This document shows positions 1 through 8,592 of a DNA stretch of 53,509 nucleotides, one piece after another. Each line of letters starts with the position of its first letter. The first letter of the stretch is position 1. The notes under the pieces are model-generated. The model searched no databases, had not been told where the DNA came from, and saw only the letters and a program-made list of their open reading frames with translations. Location: positions 1 through 53,509 of the forward strand of contig JACQWY010000043.1 in NCBI GenBank assembly GCA_016209015.1. The letters are read 5' to 3'. Made by a program: the position numbers and the translations under genes. The DNA comes from Gammaproteobacteria bacterium. Lineage in GTDB: Bacteria; Pseudomonadota; Gammaproteobacteria; Ga0077536.

Positions 1-486
1 GCCCTCGCGCAGGCGAGGGCCCGGTCGTTCAGCCCCGGCGTCGAGGTCGAACCGCGGGTCGAGTGCAGATGACCAGCGCGGCGCACTCGAATGCCCGAGG
101 TTCACTGTGCGTGCCATGGGTCACCGACTGGGCCCTCGCCTGCGCGAGGGCGACGAAGATCAGCCGAGGCGGAATGCGTCGACTGATCCCGCAGTCTGGA
201 GAAGAACCATCTCTCTTGGTTCGTCTCTGAACTGCGGGACTGTTCCTCGGTACACTGCGGCGCGTATTTCCCACTGGTCGCCCTCGCGCAGGCGAGGGCC
301 CGGTCGTTCAGCCCCGGCGTCGAGGTCGAACCGCGGGTCGAGTGCAGATGATCAGCGCGGCGCGCTCGAAAGTCCGAGGTTCACGGCGCGTGCCATGAGT
401 CACCGACTGGGCCCTCGCCTGCGCGAGGGCGACGAAGATCAGCCGAGGCGGACTGCGTCGACTGACCCCGCAGTCTGGAGAAGAAC
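1..486. repeat. Two direct copies of a ~207-bp repeat, period 279 bp
   Basis: Copies at 1–207 and 280–486 are nearly identical. Each opens with a perfect 8-bp-stem hairpin (arm GCCCTCGC, loop GCAG; 1–20 and 280–299). Each also carries the exact reverse complement of that 20-mer 131 bp further on (132–151 and 411–430). A further inverted pair, CCCGCAGT (188–195) and ACTGCGGG (231–238), follows copy 1. I see no convincing gene in 1–640; the open frames there are GC-driven. The window starts inside the array, so more copies may lie to the left. The layout, with hairpins in alternating orientation, resembles a BIME/REP-type element, but no named family is recognised. Confidence 0.8.
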
Positions 487-644
487 TCTTTTTGCGCGCG
501 TTTCGAGCGTTCGATCGTGCGTCACCTGTAGGCGACGTGCCGAGGAAGGAGGGGCATCGATCGCGTGTTCGTGCGCAATACACCTTTCCTTGATCCACCT
601 CGATTGACGCCCGCACGCGCCGGGCGTTACTCTCCGCGCCGCAA

Positions 645-858
645 GAATTGCTACGGGTGCCCCGACGCCGATCGGCGAAAGGGTGAAACGGGAAGCCGGT
701 GCGTTCGAGTCGAATCTCGAGCCAAGCCGGCGCTGCCCCCGCAACGGTAAGCGAGTCCCGGAACCTCCACAGCCACTGTGCCCCGCGCATGGGAAGGCAG
801 GTTCCGCCGGTGCCTCCACGGCATCGCTCGCAAGCCCGGAGACCGGCCCGCAGCGTGT
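645..858 (+). promoter_or_regulatory. Cobalamin (adenosylcobalamin) riboswitch
   Basis: The landmarks of the cobalamin aptamer appear in order: CGGGTGCC near 654; GAAAGGGTGAAACGGGAAGC near 677–696, followed by GCCGGTGC; GCCAAGCCGGCGCTGCCCCCGC near 721–742; the conserved GCCACTG at 772–778; TGGGAAGGC at 790–798; and GCAAGCCCGGAGACCGGCC ending about 848. It sits 140 nt upstream of a B12-receptor gene, which is the expected target. In this RNA family, ligand binding normally represses expression, often by hiding the ribosome binding site. The expression platform is probably within 850–997, but I cannot assign its pairing. Confidence 0.93.
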
Positions 859-997
859 GACCACCGAGCCTCGGCGGGAGTGCTCCGGAGTCGTCAGCGG
901 ACGATTGCGAAGCTGCGTCCGCTGCGCCATCCGAACTTCTCCGTCGTGCTCAACATCGCCGTACGTCCGGGTGTGGGCGCGGGCAGGAGAGACCACG

Positions 998-2971
998 ATG
1001 AATTTCCGATATGCGCCGCTGGCGCTCGCTCTTGTCCAATGCTCGCTCAGCGCCGCGCCGACCGCGAGCGGCGGCGGCGACGACATCGTCGTCACCGCAT
1101 CCCGCATGCCCGTCACGCTCGCCGAGGCGGGCAGCTCCGTCACCGTCGTCACGCACGAGGAAATCGAGCAGCGCGGCGCGACTTTCCTCACTGATCTGCT
1201 GCGCGACGTGCCCGGGCTCGCGGTCAGCCGCAGCGGCGGCGTCGGCCGTTATGCGCAGGTGCGCATGCGCGGCGCGGAGGCGAACCAGGTGCTCGTCCTC
1301 ATCGACGGCGTGAAAGCGAACGACCCGACGCGCGACGACGCCTTCGACTTCACGCACCTCCTCGCCTCGAACATCGAGCGCGTGGAAATCGTGCGGGGTC
1401 CGCAGAGCGCGCTGTGGGGCAGCGAGGCGCTCGCGGGCGTGATCAACATCGTCACCGCGCAGCGCAAGGAGCCCTGGCACGCCGACGTCGCGGTCGAGGG
1501 CGGCTCCTTCGACACCTACGGCTTCAACGGCAGCGTCGGTCACGCCGGCACGAATCATCACGTGAACCTCGGCGTCGGCTACTACGACACCGGCGGCGCG
1601 AACATCTCGCGCACGGGCCCGGAGCGCGACGGTTATCGCAACACGACGCTGAACCTGAAAGGCGACTGGTCGCCGATCGACGCGCTGCGCGCGGATTTCA
1701 CGGCGCGCGTGCTGGATGCCAAGACGGAATACGACAGCACGGACTTCACGACCGGCATCCCCGGCGACACGCCCGGCATGACGCATCTGCTGCAGAGCTT
1801 CCTCGGCGGCCACGTGCAATGGGGATTGTTCGACGAGCACTGGGTGCAGGATCTGTCCGTGAACTGGAGCGGCGTGCGCAATCGCGATACCGATCCGGCG
1901 ATCTTCGATCAGCGTCGCACTTACGGCAATCGTTACGGCGTGAGCTACCAGAGCACGTTCGCGTTCGCGACGCCCGGCCTCCTCGACGCGCACCACACGT
2001 TCACGGCCGGCCTGGACTACGAGCGGCGCGATTTCCGCCAGCGCGCGCCGGCCTCGATCTTCGGCGATCCGAATCAGGATCGCGAGCTCGACGTGCTCGG
2101 CTACGTCGGCGAATACCGCATGCGCTTCCTGACGTCGTGGCTGTTCGCGGCGAGCGCGCGCTACGACGACAACAGCGATTTCGCGGACATCGGCACCTAC
2201 CGCCTGTCGCTGACGCGCGACTTCAAGGAGACGGGCACGAGCGTGACGGTCGCCTATGCGACCGGCCAGAAGGCGCCGACGTTCTACGATCGCTTCGGCT
2301 TCTCGAGCGGCGGCTCGTTCGGGCCGGTGTTCATCGGCAACGCGAGCCTGAAGCCGGAACGTTCCCAGGGTTACGAAGTGCACCTGAGCCAGAGCCTGCT
2401 GGCGGAGCGCGTACGCCTGAACGCGACCTGGTTCCGCGAGCGGCTGGAGGACGAGATCAACGGCTATGTCGCGGACGCGACGGGCGCGACGGCGACGGCG
2501 ATCAACCTGCGCGGCACGAGTCCACGCGAAGGCGTGGAGCTCGAGGGCGAGGCGCACCTCGACACGCACTGGTCGCTGCACGCCGGCTATACGTATCTCG
2601 ATTCGCAATCTCGCAACGCGACGACGAGCCTGCTCCAGCACGCCGTGCGCCGGCCGCGCCACAGCGCGAGCGGCAGCGTGAACTATGCGTTCGACGGCAA
2701 GCGCGGCAACGTCGACGTCCACGTCACGCACACCGGCGATCAGGCGGACGATTTCTTCCCGCCGCCGTTCTTCGCCGCCCAACGCGTGACGCTCGCCGAC
2801 TACACGCTCGTCGGCGTCTCGGCGTCGTGGAAAGTATTGCCCCACGTCTCCGTCCTCGGCCGCCTCGACGACCTCGTCGATCAGCGCTACGAGGAAGTCT
2901 ACGGCTACCGCAGCGAAGGCTTCGGCGCGTTCCTCGGCGTCCGCTTCGATACGAGCGCCCTCGGCCTGTAA
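998..2971 (+). CDS. btuB: TonB-dependent vitamin B12 outer-membrane receptor
   Basis: A 657-aa outer-membrane transporter predicted to import cobalamin using TonB energy. The ATG at 998 follows an AGGAGA ribosome site (986–991), and a short hydrophobic signal peptide covers about residues 1–20. A TonB-box-like DDIVVTASR follows, then the plug domain with NQVLVLIDGVKAND and VEIVRGPQSALWGS-type motifs, and then the β-barrel. The assignment to B12 rests on the BtuB-like plug and on the cobalamin riboswitch just upstream. The protein ends in ...VRFDTSALGL, so the usual terminal aromatic residue is a few residues internal. A longer frame reads upstream through the riboswitch but is not a plausible start. 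Confidence 0.92.
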   Translation: MNFRYAPLALALVQCSLSAAPTASGGGDDIVVTASRMPVTLAEAGSSVTVVTHEEIEQRGATFLTDLLRDVPGLAVSRSGGVGRYAQVRMRGAEANQVLVLIDGVKANDPTRDDAFDFTHLLASNIERVEIVRGPQSALWGSEALAGVINIVTAQRKEPWHADVAVEGGSFDTYGFNGSVGHAGTNHHVNLGVGYYDTGGANISRTGPERDGYRNTTLNLKGDWSPIDALRADFTARVLDAKTEYDSTDFTTGIPGDTPGMTHLLQSFLGGHVQWGLFDEHWVQDLSVNWSGVRNRDTDPAIFDQRRTYGNRYGVSYQSTFAFATPGLLDAHHTFTAGLDYERRDFRQRAPASIFGDPNQDRELDVLGYVGEYRMRFLTSWLFAASARYDDNSDFADIGTYRLSLTRDFKETGTSVTVAYATGQKAPTFYDRFGFSSGGSFGPVFIGNASLKPERSQGYEVHLSQSLLAERVRLNATWFRERLEDEINGYVADATGATATAINLRGTSPREGVELEGEAHLDTHWSLHAGYTYLDSQSRNATTSLLQHAVRRPRHSASGSVNYAFDGKRGNVDVHVTHTGDQADDFFPPPFFAAQRVTLADYTLVGVSASWKVLPHVSVLGRLDDLVDQRYEEVYGYRSEGFGAFLGVRFDTSALGL

Positions 2972-2972
2972 C

Positions 2973-3063
2973 TTATCAACAGGGGTCGGAGGGACTTTTG
3001 CAAAAGTCCCTCCGACCCCTGTTGATAACTGCAAAAGTCCCTCCGACCCCGGTGGATAACTTG
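2973..3063. repeat. Palindromic repeat, family A (copy 1); possible terminator
   Basis: 2973–3028 is a perfect 56-bp palindrome centred at 3000/3001 (half-site TTATCAACAGGGGTCGGAGG plus GACTTTTG). A half-copy follows at 3031–3060 (CAAAAGTCCCTCCGACCCC then GGTGGATAAC). It begins 1 nt after the btuB stop, so the transcript could fold into a very long hairpin that ends or insulates btuB. Related copies lie at 10517–10656, and a divergent relative is at about 33255–33320. Confidence 0.85.
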
Positions 3064-3135
3064 ATCCGTTGCGTGGCTGGATCGACGACCGACGTGCACA
3101 ATGTGGGGTCTCCAAGCACCTCCACGGAAGATTTC

Positions 3136-4395
3136 ATGCGCGTGCTCATCATCGGCGCCGGCCTGCTCGGCCTCACCACGGCTCATTTCCTGCGGCGGCA
3201 CGGCTGTGACGTCGTCGTCGTCGAGCGCGCGCCGGGGCCCGGCCTCGAGACGAGCTTCGCGAACGGCGGCATGCTGCACGCGAGCCAGGCGAATCCCTGG
3301 AACGAGCCGGGCGTGTTGTGGCGCGCGCTGAAGATGCTCGGGCGCGAGGATTCGCCGCTCTTGTTCCGTCCGCATGCGCTGCCGCGGATGCTCGGCTGGA
3401 GTCTCGGCTTCGTGCGCTATTCGGCACCGGCGCGTTATGCCCGCAGCGTCGAGCTCAACGCCCGCCTTGCGAAGTATTCGCTCGGCGTGATGCGCGAGCT
3501 CCGCAGCGAGTGCGCGTTCGACTACGACTACGTCGGCCGCGGCACGCTGAAGATTTTCCGCACGCCGCAAGAAGTCGCGGCCGGCTCGGCGCTGCTCGCG
3601 CCGCTCGCCGGCTGGGACATTCCCTACACGCAGGTCGATGGCGCCGGTGCCGCGGCTCTCGAGCCCGCGCTCGCACCGATCGCGGACCGCATCGCGGGCG
3701 GCGTACATTTTCCCCAGGACGAGGCGGGCGACGCGTACCGCTTCTGTGTCGGGCTCGCCGCGCAGTGCGCCGCGGCCGGCGTCGAATTCCATTACGAGAG
3801 CGGCGTCGCGGCGCTCTCCGCGGACGGCCGCGGTGTGCGGGCACGCCTCGTCTACGGCCGCGAGATCGCGGCCGGGCGCTGCGTGATCGCGGCCGGCAGC
3901 TACACGCCGCTGCTCGCGCGCGACTTGGGCCTCAAAGTGCCCGTGCAACCCGCGAAGGGCTATTCGATCACGCTGCCGCTGAACGGCTGGAGCGCGCCGC
4001 CCGTCGTGCCCGTCATCGACGATCACCTGCACGCGGCGGTCTGTCCGCTCGGCGATCGCCTGCGCGTCGCGGGCACGGCGGAGTTCACCGGCTACGACGT
4101 GGAACCCACGGCGAGCCGCATCCGCAATCTCTTCGGCCTCGTCGCGAAGCTCTATCCCGCGTTCGCGCCGCACTGCGACGAGGCGAAGGCTGAGCGCTGG
4201 GCGGGTTTGCGACCGATGAGCGCGGACGGCGTCGGCATCATGGGTGCGACGAAGATACCCGGCGTCTATCTCAACACCGGCCACGGTCCGCTCGGCTGGA
4301 CGATGGCCGCAGGCGCCGGCCAGGCCGTCGCCGACGAAGTCGCGGGCCGGCCCGCCGGGCTCGATCTCGCACCCTATCGCCTCGCGCGCTTTTGA
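3136..4395 (+). CDS. FAD-dependent D-amino-acid dehydrogenase (DadA-like)
   Basis: A 419-aa DAO-superfamily flavoprotein. The N-terminus MRVLIIGAGLLGLTTAHFLR is a Rossmann FAD-binding site (GxGxxG) ending in VVVVE. The C-terminal WAGLRPMSADGVGIMG and NTGHGPLGWTMAAGAG segments are typical of DadA/ThiO-like oxidoreductases that deaminate D-amino acids and pass electrons to the respiratory chain. The length fits DadA (about 420–430 aa). The start at 3136 has GGAAG (3126–3130) at good spacing; longer frames to the left run through btuB. No alanine racemase or dadR lies nearby, so the substrate is open. Other amine oxidases of this family are possible. Confidence 0.85.
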   Translation: MRVLIIGAGLLGLTTAHFLRRHGCDVVVVERAPGPGLETSFANGGMLHASQANPWNEPGVLWRALKMLGREDSPLLFRPHALPRMLGWSLGFVRYSAPARYARSVELNARLAKYSLGVMRELRSECAFDYDYVGRGTLKIFRTPQEVAAGSALLAPLAGWDIPYTQVDGAGAAALEPALAPIADRIAGGVHFPQDEAGDAYRFCVGLAAQCAAAGVEFHYESGVAALSADGRGVRARLVYGREIAAGRCVIAAGSYTPLLARDLGLKVPVQPAKGYSITLPLNGWSAPPVVPVIDDHLHAAVCPLGDRLRVAGTAEFTGYDVEPTASRIRNLFGLVAKLYPAFAPHCDEAKAERWAGLRPMSADGVGIMGATKIPGVYLNTGHGPLGWTMAAGAGQAVADEVAGRPAGLDLAPYRLARF

Positions 4396-4452
4396 CGCGC
4401 CCGCGCGGCGATGCGATCCTCCCGCCTCGTCGAACGCGGAGGGCGGGCAAAC

Positions 4453-4830
4453 GTGGATTCCGATCTGACCTGCTGGAAATGCGGCACCTCGCTCGCCGAC
4501 GTACCCGTGCCGTTCGCGCGCGCCGCGGAATGCGCGGCCTGTCGCGCCGACCTCCACGTCTGCGTGATGTGCACGTTCTACGCGCCGTCCGTCGCGAACG
4601 CCTGCCGGGAACCGATCGCCGAGCCCGTCGCCGAGAAGCGTCGCGCGAATTTCTGCGGCTACTTCACGCCGCGCGCCGGCGCGCAGCGGCCGGACGTCGC
4701 GGCGGATTCCGCGAAGGCGCAGCTCGATGCGCTGTTCGGCGCGCCCTCGGCCGCGGCGAGCCCGAACGACGGCGCGAGCGCGAAATCGGCGCTCGACGAA
4801 CTGTTCGGCCTGAAACCCGAGAACCCCTGA
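4453..4830 (+). CDS. Small zinc-ribbon-like protein of unknown function
   Basis: A 125-aa protein starting at GTG 4453, chosen because GGAGGG lies at 4438–4443. The N-terminal half has paired cysteines (CWKCG, then CAAC, CVMC, CREP and a later CGYF) that fit a zinc-binding ribbon. The C-terminal half is low-complexity Ala/Asp with two repeats of the type LDALFG / LDELFGL. I recognise it only as a conserved hypothetical type. It sits 17 nt before the thioesterase gene and may be co-transcribed with it. No enzymatic motif is visible. Confidence 0.7.
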   Translation: MDSDLTCWKCGTSLADVPVPFARAAECAACRADLHVCVMCTFYAPSVANACREPIAEPVAEKRRANFCGYFTPRAGAQRPDVAADSAKAQLDALFGAPSAAASPNDGASAKSALDELFGLKPENP

Positions 4831-4847
4831 ACCGGAGCCCGATCCCG

Positions 4848-5339
4848 ATGCACGATCATTCCGCCGCCCGCAACGGCATCCATGTCTCCACGCTGCGCGT
4901 CGTGCCCGAATGGCTCGACTACAACGGCCACATGAACGTCGCCTACTACAGTCTCGCGTTCGACGTCGCCGGCGAGAACTTCGTGAAGGAGCTCGGCATG
5001 GGCGAGGACTACACCGCGCGCACGCGCAATTCCTGGATGGTGGTCGAGGCGCACATCACGTATCAGAACGAAGCGCGCCTCGACGAAGAGCTCCGCATTT
5101 CCTCGCGCGCGCTCGCCGCGAGCCCGAAGGCCGCGCATCTCTACCAGGAAATGTATCGCGGTGAGGAGCTGCTCGCGACCCAGGAGCAGCTCGTCCTGCA
5201 CGTGAGCCTCGAGACGCGCCGCTCCTCGCCGTTCGAGGCCGAGGTCTACGCGAACCTCGAAGCGGCGATCGGAAAACAGGCGCACCTCGCGGTGCCCGAG
5301 TGGGTGGGGCGGACGATCGGCATCCGCAAGAAGGACTGA
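4848..5339 (+). CDS. Hotdog-fold acyl-CoA thioesterase (4HBT family)
   Basis: A 163-aa single-hotdog protein. The motif WLDYNGHMNVAYY at the N-terminus matches the catalytic segment of 4-hydroxybenzoyl-CoA thioesterase-like proteins, including betainyl-CoA-type thioesterases, with the Asp as likely catalytic residue. The rest has the alternating pattern of the hotdog sheet (VVEAHITYQNEARLDEEL). The ATG at 4848 is preceded by CCGGAG (4832–4837). It probably hydrolyses a short or small acyl-CoA in the cytoplasm; the substrate cannot be read from sequence. It faces the dodecin gene on the opposite strand. Confidence 0.85.
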   Translation: MHDHSAARNGIHVSTLRVVPEWLDYNGHMNVAYYSLAFDVAGENFVKELGMGEDYTARTRNSWMVVEAHITYQNEARLDEELRISSRALAASPKAAHLYQEMYRGEELLATQEQLVLHVSLETRRSSPFEAEVYANLEAAIGKQAHLAVPEWVGRTIGIRKKD

Positions 5340-5347
5340 GGCCGCGC

Positions 5348-5557
5348 TCAGTCCTCGAGCCGGAAGCCGATCTTCACCGTGACCTGCCAGTGGGCGATCC
5401 GCCCCTGGTCGATCTGTCCGCGCATGCCGACGATCTCGAACCAGTCCATGTGGTGAATCGTCTTCGCCGCACGGGCGATGGCGTTGACCACGGCATCGTC
5501 CGAGCTCAAGGTCGAACTGCCGGTGATTTCGATGTTCTTGTAGACGTGCTCGCTCAT
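5348..5557 (-). CDS. Dodecin family protein
   Basis: A 69-aa protein, [11 protein letters not shown]...[11 protein letters not shown]...[14 protein letters not shown], matching the dodecin family. Dodecins are small dodecameric flavin-binding proteins that store riboflavin or FMN. The characteristic Trp in the WFEI segment, which stacks on the isoalloxazine ring, is present, as is the Gln of WQV. AGGAGA lies just upstream of the ATG at 5557. The gene is monocistronic, facing the thioesterase gene. The length is typical (65–75 aa). Confidence 0.93.
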   Translation of the reverse strand: MSEHVYKNIEITGSSTLSSDDAVVNAIARAAKTIHHMDWFEIVGMRGQIDQGRIAHWQVTVKIGFRLED

Positions 5558-5687
5558 CGGGGATCTCCTGGGCGTGAGAGACGAACGGCCGTCGCGGTGC
5601 GCGGCGGCACGATGATGAGGAAGTCTCGGTGAGCCTGGGGGGGCGTGCTGTCGGTGAGTGGCGGGCGTCGCGTCGGACGCGGTGTGC

Positions 5688-6518
5688 TCAATGCGCCGAT
5701 CGTCGCATCCGAGCCCGATATTCCTGCGGCCGGCAGCCGAACGCACGCCTGAACTGACGCGCGAACGTCGAGAGATCCCCGAAGCCGCAATCGAGCGCGA
5801 TTCCGCCGATCGCATCCATCGTCGTCGCGATCCGGCGCGCGGCCCGCGTGAGCCGTGCATACAGCACGTATTGGCGCGGCGGCATGCCGACGACCTGCTT
5901 GAACGTGCGCAGAAAATGGAACGGGCTCGTGTGCACGGCCGCGGCGAGCGTCTCGATGCCGGGCGCCGTGTCCGGCGTCCGATCGATGATGCGCACCGCT
6001 TCCGCGATGCGCTCGCCGTCGCGCCGCGATACGCGCGCCGCGCCCGCGTTCGGTTCGCCGCCCCCGAGCGCATGCACGAGCAGCTCGAACGCGCATTCCT
6101 CGAGGAGTTCCCCGTCCTCGCGATCGCGGGCGACGAGCGCGCGCGACAGCAGCGGCAGGTTCGCGGCGCGCGCCGGGAGATGCGCACTTCCGAACGTGAT
6201 GCGGCGCAGGCCGGACACGCTCGCGGCCGCGTCCTCGAGGAAATCCGCGCGGAAGTGAAATGACAGACAGCGATCGCCGCGATGATGTTCGTGGCTGCAT
6301 TCGAAGCACGCGCCCGCGTTGCCGAGCAGGCAACTGCCGGGAACGAGCAGCGCCGCGCCCGCGCCGCTGCGGTAGCGGAACGCGCCGCTGTCGAGGATTG
6401 CGACACAGGCCTCGGCGTGCTGCTCCTCGAACGGCGCGTCGTGCGGACCCGCGTCGCACACGAGGTCCTCGACGCGCAAGCCGACGGTCTCGATCAGCAC
6501 GTTGCGATGCAGGCTCAT
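5688..6518 (-). CDS. AraC-family transcriptional regulator
   Basis: A 276-aa protein. The C-terminal ~100 residues hold two helix-turn-helix motifs of the AraC/XylS type ([20 protein letters not shown] and [19 protein letters not shown]). The N-terminal ~170 residues form a cupin-like sensing domain ([35 protein letters not shown]) of the kind that responds to small molecules. The ATG at 6518 is chosen by domain extent; the frame continues upstream without a better start. It diverges from the gene at 6603, which it may regulate. The ligand is unknown. Confidence 0.88.
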   Translation of the reverse strand: MSLHRNVLIETVGLRVEDLVCDAGPHDAPFEEQHAEACVAILDSGAFRYRSGAGAALLVPGSCLLGNAGACFECSHEHHRGDRCLSFHFRADFLEDAAASVSGLRRITFGSAHLPARAANLPLLSRALVARDREDGELLEECAFELLVHALGGGEPNAGAARVSRRDGERIAEAVRIIDRTPDTAPGIETLAAAVHTSPFHFLRTFKQVVGMPPRQYVLYARLTRAARRIATTMDAIGGIALDCGFGDLSTFARQFRRAFGCRPQEYRARMRRSAH

Positions 6519-6602
6519 GGGCGCAGGATAGCAATTTTTCCCAAGCGCGGACTGCCACCGCCGCGCGAGCATGACGGTACTTTCCAACCCGGAGTGAACC
6601 GC

Positions 6603-7088
6603 ATGCCATCGCAATTCCTCAGCGTGCTCGCGAGCACGGCCCCCGATCCCACGCGCGAACCCGGGCTCTATGCCTTCCTGGCCGGCGACTGGACGTTCGA
6701 CGCGCGCGTCTGGCTGCCCGACGGCCGCGTGCACGAAGGCGAGGGCGAGATCCACGCCGACTGGGTGCTCGCAGGCCGCGCGCTGCAGGACGTCTGGATC
6801 CTGCCGGGAATCTTCCACGGCACGACGCTGCGCATTCCCGATGCGGCGCGCCACGGCTGGCACATCTTCTGGAGCGATCCGCTGCACCACTACTACGGCC
6901 GGCAGCTCGGCCGCGCGGTCGGTCCCGACATCGTCCAGATCGGGCGCGACGACACGGGCCAGGCGACGCGCTGGAGCTTCAGCGATCGTATGCCCGACAG
7001 CTTCACCTGGCGCGGCGAGACGGCGGACGACGAAGCGGGCCCCTGGCAGCTCGTCGCGGAATTCCACTGCCGGCGTGCGCCGGCCTGA
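6603..7088 (+). CDS. Lipocalin-like conserved hypothetical protein
   Basis: A 161-aa cytoplasmic protein without signal peptide. The pattern FLAGDWTFDARVWLPDG, then WVLAGRALQDVW, then a run of short β-strands ending in an EFHCRR segment, is typical of small β-barrel (DUF1579/lipocalin-like) proteins. No catalytic residues are evident. The ATG at 6603 has CGGAG at 6591–6595. It diverges from the AraC gene and is followed 22 nt later by the VOC gene, suggesting a short operon. The function is not known to me. Confidence 0.72.
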   Translation: MPSQFLSVLASTAPDPTREPGLYAFLAGDWTFDARVWLPDGRVHEGEGEIHADWVLAGRALQDVWILPGIFHGTTLRIPDAARHGWHIFWSDPLHHYYGRQLGRAVGPDIVQIGRDDTGQATRWSFSDRMPDSFTWRGETADDEAGPWQLVAEFHCRRAPA

Positions 7089-7110
7089 AAACTTCATGGA
7101 GGTCACACCG

Positions 7111-7485
7111 ATGTTCGACCACCTTTCTCTCGGCGTGCGCTCGCTCGCGCGCAGCGGCGCGTTCTACGACCGCGTCCTCGCGCCGCTCGGGATCTCGAAA
7201 TTGCACGACAGCGCGGGTGCGCTGGGTTACGGCCGGAACCGCATCGGCCTGTGGTTCGGCGAGACGGCGAGCCCCGTGCCGGCCGATCCGAGCTCGGGAT
7301 TGCACGTCTGCTTCGACGCGCCCGATCGCGCAGCCGTCGCGGCGTTCCATCGTGCGGCGCTCGCGCACGGCGGCACGGACAACGGCCCGCCCGGGATCCG
7401 CGCCGACTATGCGCCGGACTACTACGCGGCATTCGTGATCGATCCCGACGGTTACCGGCTCGAGGCGTACTGCCGCGACGCATGA
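7111..7485 (+). CDS. VOC (glyoxalase/bleomycin-resistance fold) family protein
   Basis: A 124-aa single-module vicinal-oxygen-chelate protein. MFDHLSLGVRSLARSGAFYD is the first βαβββ unit with its metal-ligand His, and YAAFVIDPDGYRLEAYCRD is the second, with the ligand Glu. The start at 7111 is preferred over the upstream ATG at 7096 because GGAGGT (7098–7103) is correctly spaced for it. These proteins are usually metal-dependent lyases or dioxygenases, or binding proteins; the substrate is unknown. It lies in a row with the preceding lipocalin-like gene and the following enoyl-CoA hydratase. Confidence 0.87.
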   Translation: MFDHLSLGVRSLARSGAFYDRVLAPLGISKLHDSAGALGYGRNRIGLWFGETASPVPADPSSGLHVCFDAPDRAAVAAFHRAALAHGGTDNGPPGIRADYAPDYYAAFVIDPDGYRLEAYCRDA

Positions 7486-7552
7486 GGCCGCTGCGGACGC
7501 GGCGGGGAGTGCGCTACGCTGCGCCGACCATCCCAACGCAGGAGTGCGCGCC

Positions 7553-8353
7553 ATGTCCGTCCGCATCGAGAGAGCCGGCCCCGTCACGACCGTGGTGCTC
7601 AGCCGTCCCGAGGCCCGCAATGCCATGGATCCCGAACATGCCGAGGCGCTCGTCGCGGCCTTCGAAGCGTTCGAACGCGACGACGAGGCGAGCGTCGCGG
7701 TGTTCTTTGGTGAGGGCGGCGCGTTCTGCGCGGGCTGGGATCTGAAGTGCGCGGCGGAGCTCGCGACGCGCGCGGATCCGATCGGTGAATTCGACTTCCC
7801 GGCGGGCGAGGGCGCGATCCCGCGCGGTCCGATGGGGCCGAGCCGCCTCCAGCTCTCGAAGCCCGTCATCGCCGCGGTCGCGGGGCCGGCGGTCGCCGGC
7901 GGCTTCGAGCTCGCGCTGTGGTGCGATTTGCGCGTGATGGAGGAGAGCGCGTATTTCGGCGTGTACTGCCGGCGCTGGGGCGTGCCGCTCATCGACGGCG
8001 GCACGGTGCGCCTGCCGCGTCTCGTCGGCCAGGGCCGCGCGCTCGACATCATCCTCACCGGCCGCAAGGTCGCGGCCGATGAGGCGCTGCGCATCGGCGC
8101 CTGCGAGCGCGTCGTGCCGGACGGCCAGGCGCGCACCGCTGCGGAAGCGCTGGCCCGCGAGATCGCGCGTTATCCGCAGGGCTGTCTGCGCGCGGATCGC
8201 CGTTCCGTCCATGCGCAGGTCGGACTCGCCGAGCTCGACGCGCTGCGTTCGGAGTGGGACATCAGCGCGCACATGGTCGCGGCCGAAGGGCTCGCCGGTG
8301 CGGCGCGTTTCAGCGGCGGCCGCGGCCGGCATGGCGAATTCGGGGACATTTGA
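7553..8353 (+). CDS. Enoyl-CoA hydratase/isomerase family protein
   Basis: A 266-aa crotonase-fold protein. The N-terminal VLSRPEARNAMD motif, the oxyanion-hole segments FFGEGGAFCAGWDLK and VAGPAVAGGFELALWCDLR, and the length all fit. At the position where hydratases have the first catalytic Glu, the sequence reads GVYCRRWGVPLIDGG, so classical hydratase activity is doubtful and another crotonase reaction is possible. The ATG at 7553 is preceded by GCAGGAG (7538–7544). It is predicted to act in acyl-CoA metabolism in the cytoplasm. Confidence 0.85.
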   Translation: MSVRIERAGPVTTVVLSRPEARNAMDPEHAEALVAAFEAFERDDEASVAVFFGEGGAFCAGWDLKCAAELATRADPIGEFDFPAGEGAIPRGPMGPSRLQLSKPVIAAVAGPAVAGGFELALWCDLRVMEESAYFGVYCRRWGVPLIDGGTVRLPRLVGQGRALDIILTGRKVAADEALRIGACERVVPDGQARTAAEALAREIARYPQGCLRADRRSVHAQVGLAELDALRSEWDISAHMVAAEGLAGAARFSGGRGRHGEFGDI

Positions 8354-8592
8354 GCGCGCAGTGCCGTCCCGCCCGGGGCCCGCACGGCGATTGCTTGATC
8401 CATCGCAGTCGCGGCACACGGACCGCCGGGCTTCGGACTCGATCTCGCCGGTATCGCTCGTTATGCTGCAAAGCGCGCCACGGGGACGTGGCGCGACGCC
8501 CGCGTGGCGTCGTACGAAACATCGCGGGTCGTCCGCGCCGGACGCAGGGCCGCTGCGCCGCGCCCGGCTCCGCAAGCACGATCGGGCCGCAC
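8354..8592. other. Intergenic stretch with a perfect 8-bp-stem hairpin
   Basis: This is a 239-nt gap between the hydratase and the diguanylate cyclase. It holds one perfect hairpin, arm GCGCCACG (8475–8482), loop GGGA, arm CGTGGCGC (8487–8494). There is no U-tract, so it is not a clear intrinsic terminator. I see no gene or recognisable promoter in the rest. Confidence 0.5.

Noticed and set aside
1-486. CRISPR array
   Set aside because: Only two copies of a ~207-bp repeat with a 72-bp gap, internal hairpins and no cas genes; the unit size is wrong for CRISPR.
950-3115. Long minus-strand frame opposite btuB
   Set aside because: A shadow of the btuB codon pattern; the protein is Arg/Val-rich with no domain, and the opposite strand is a clear receptor gene.
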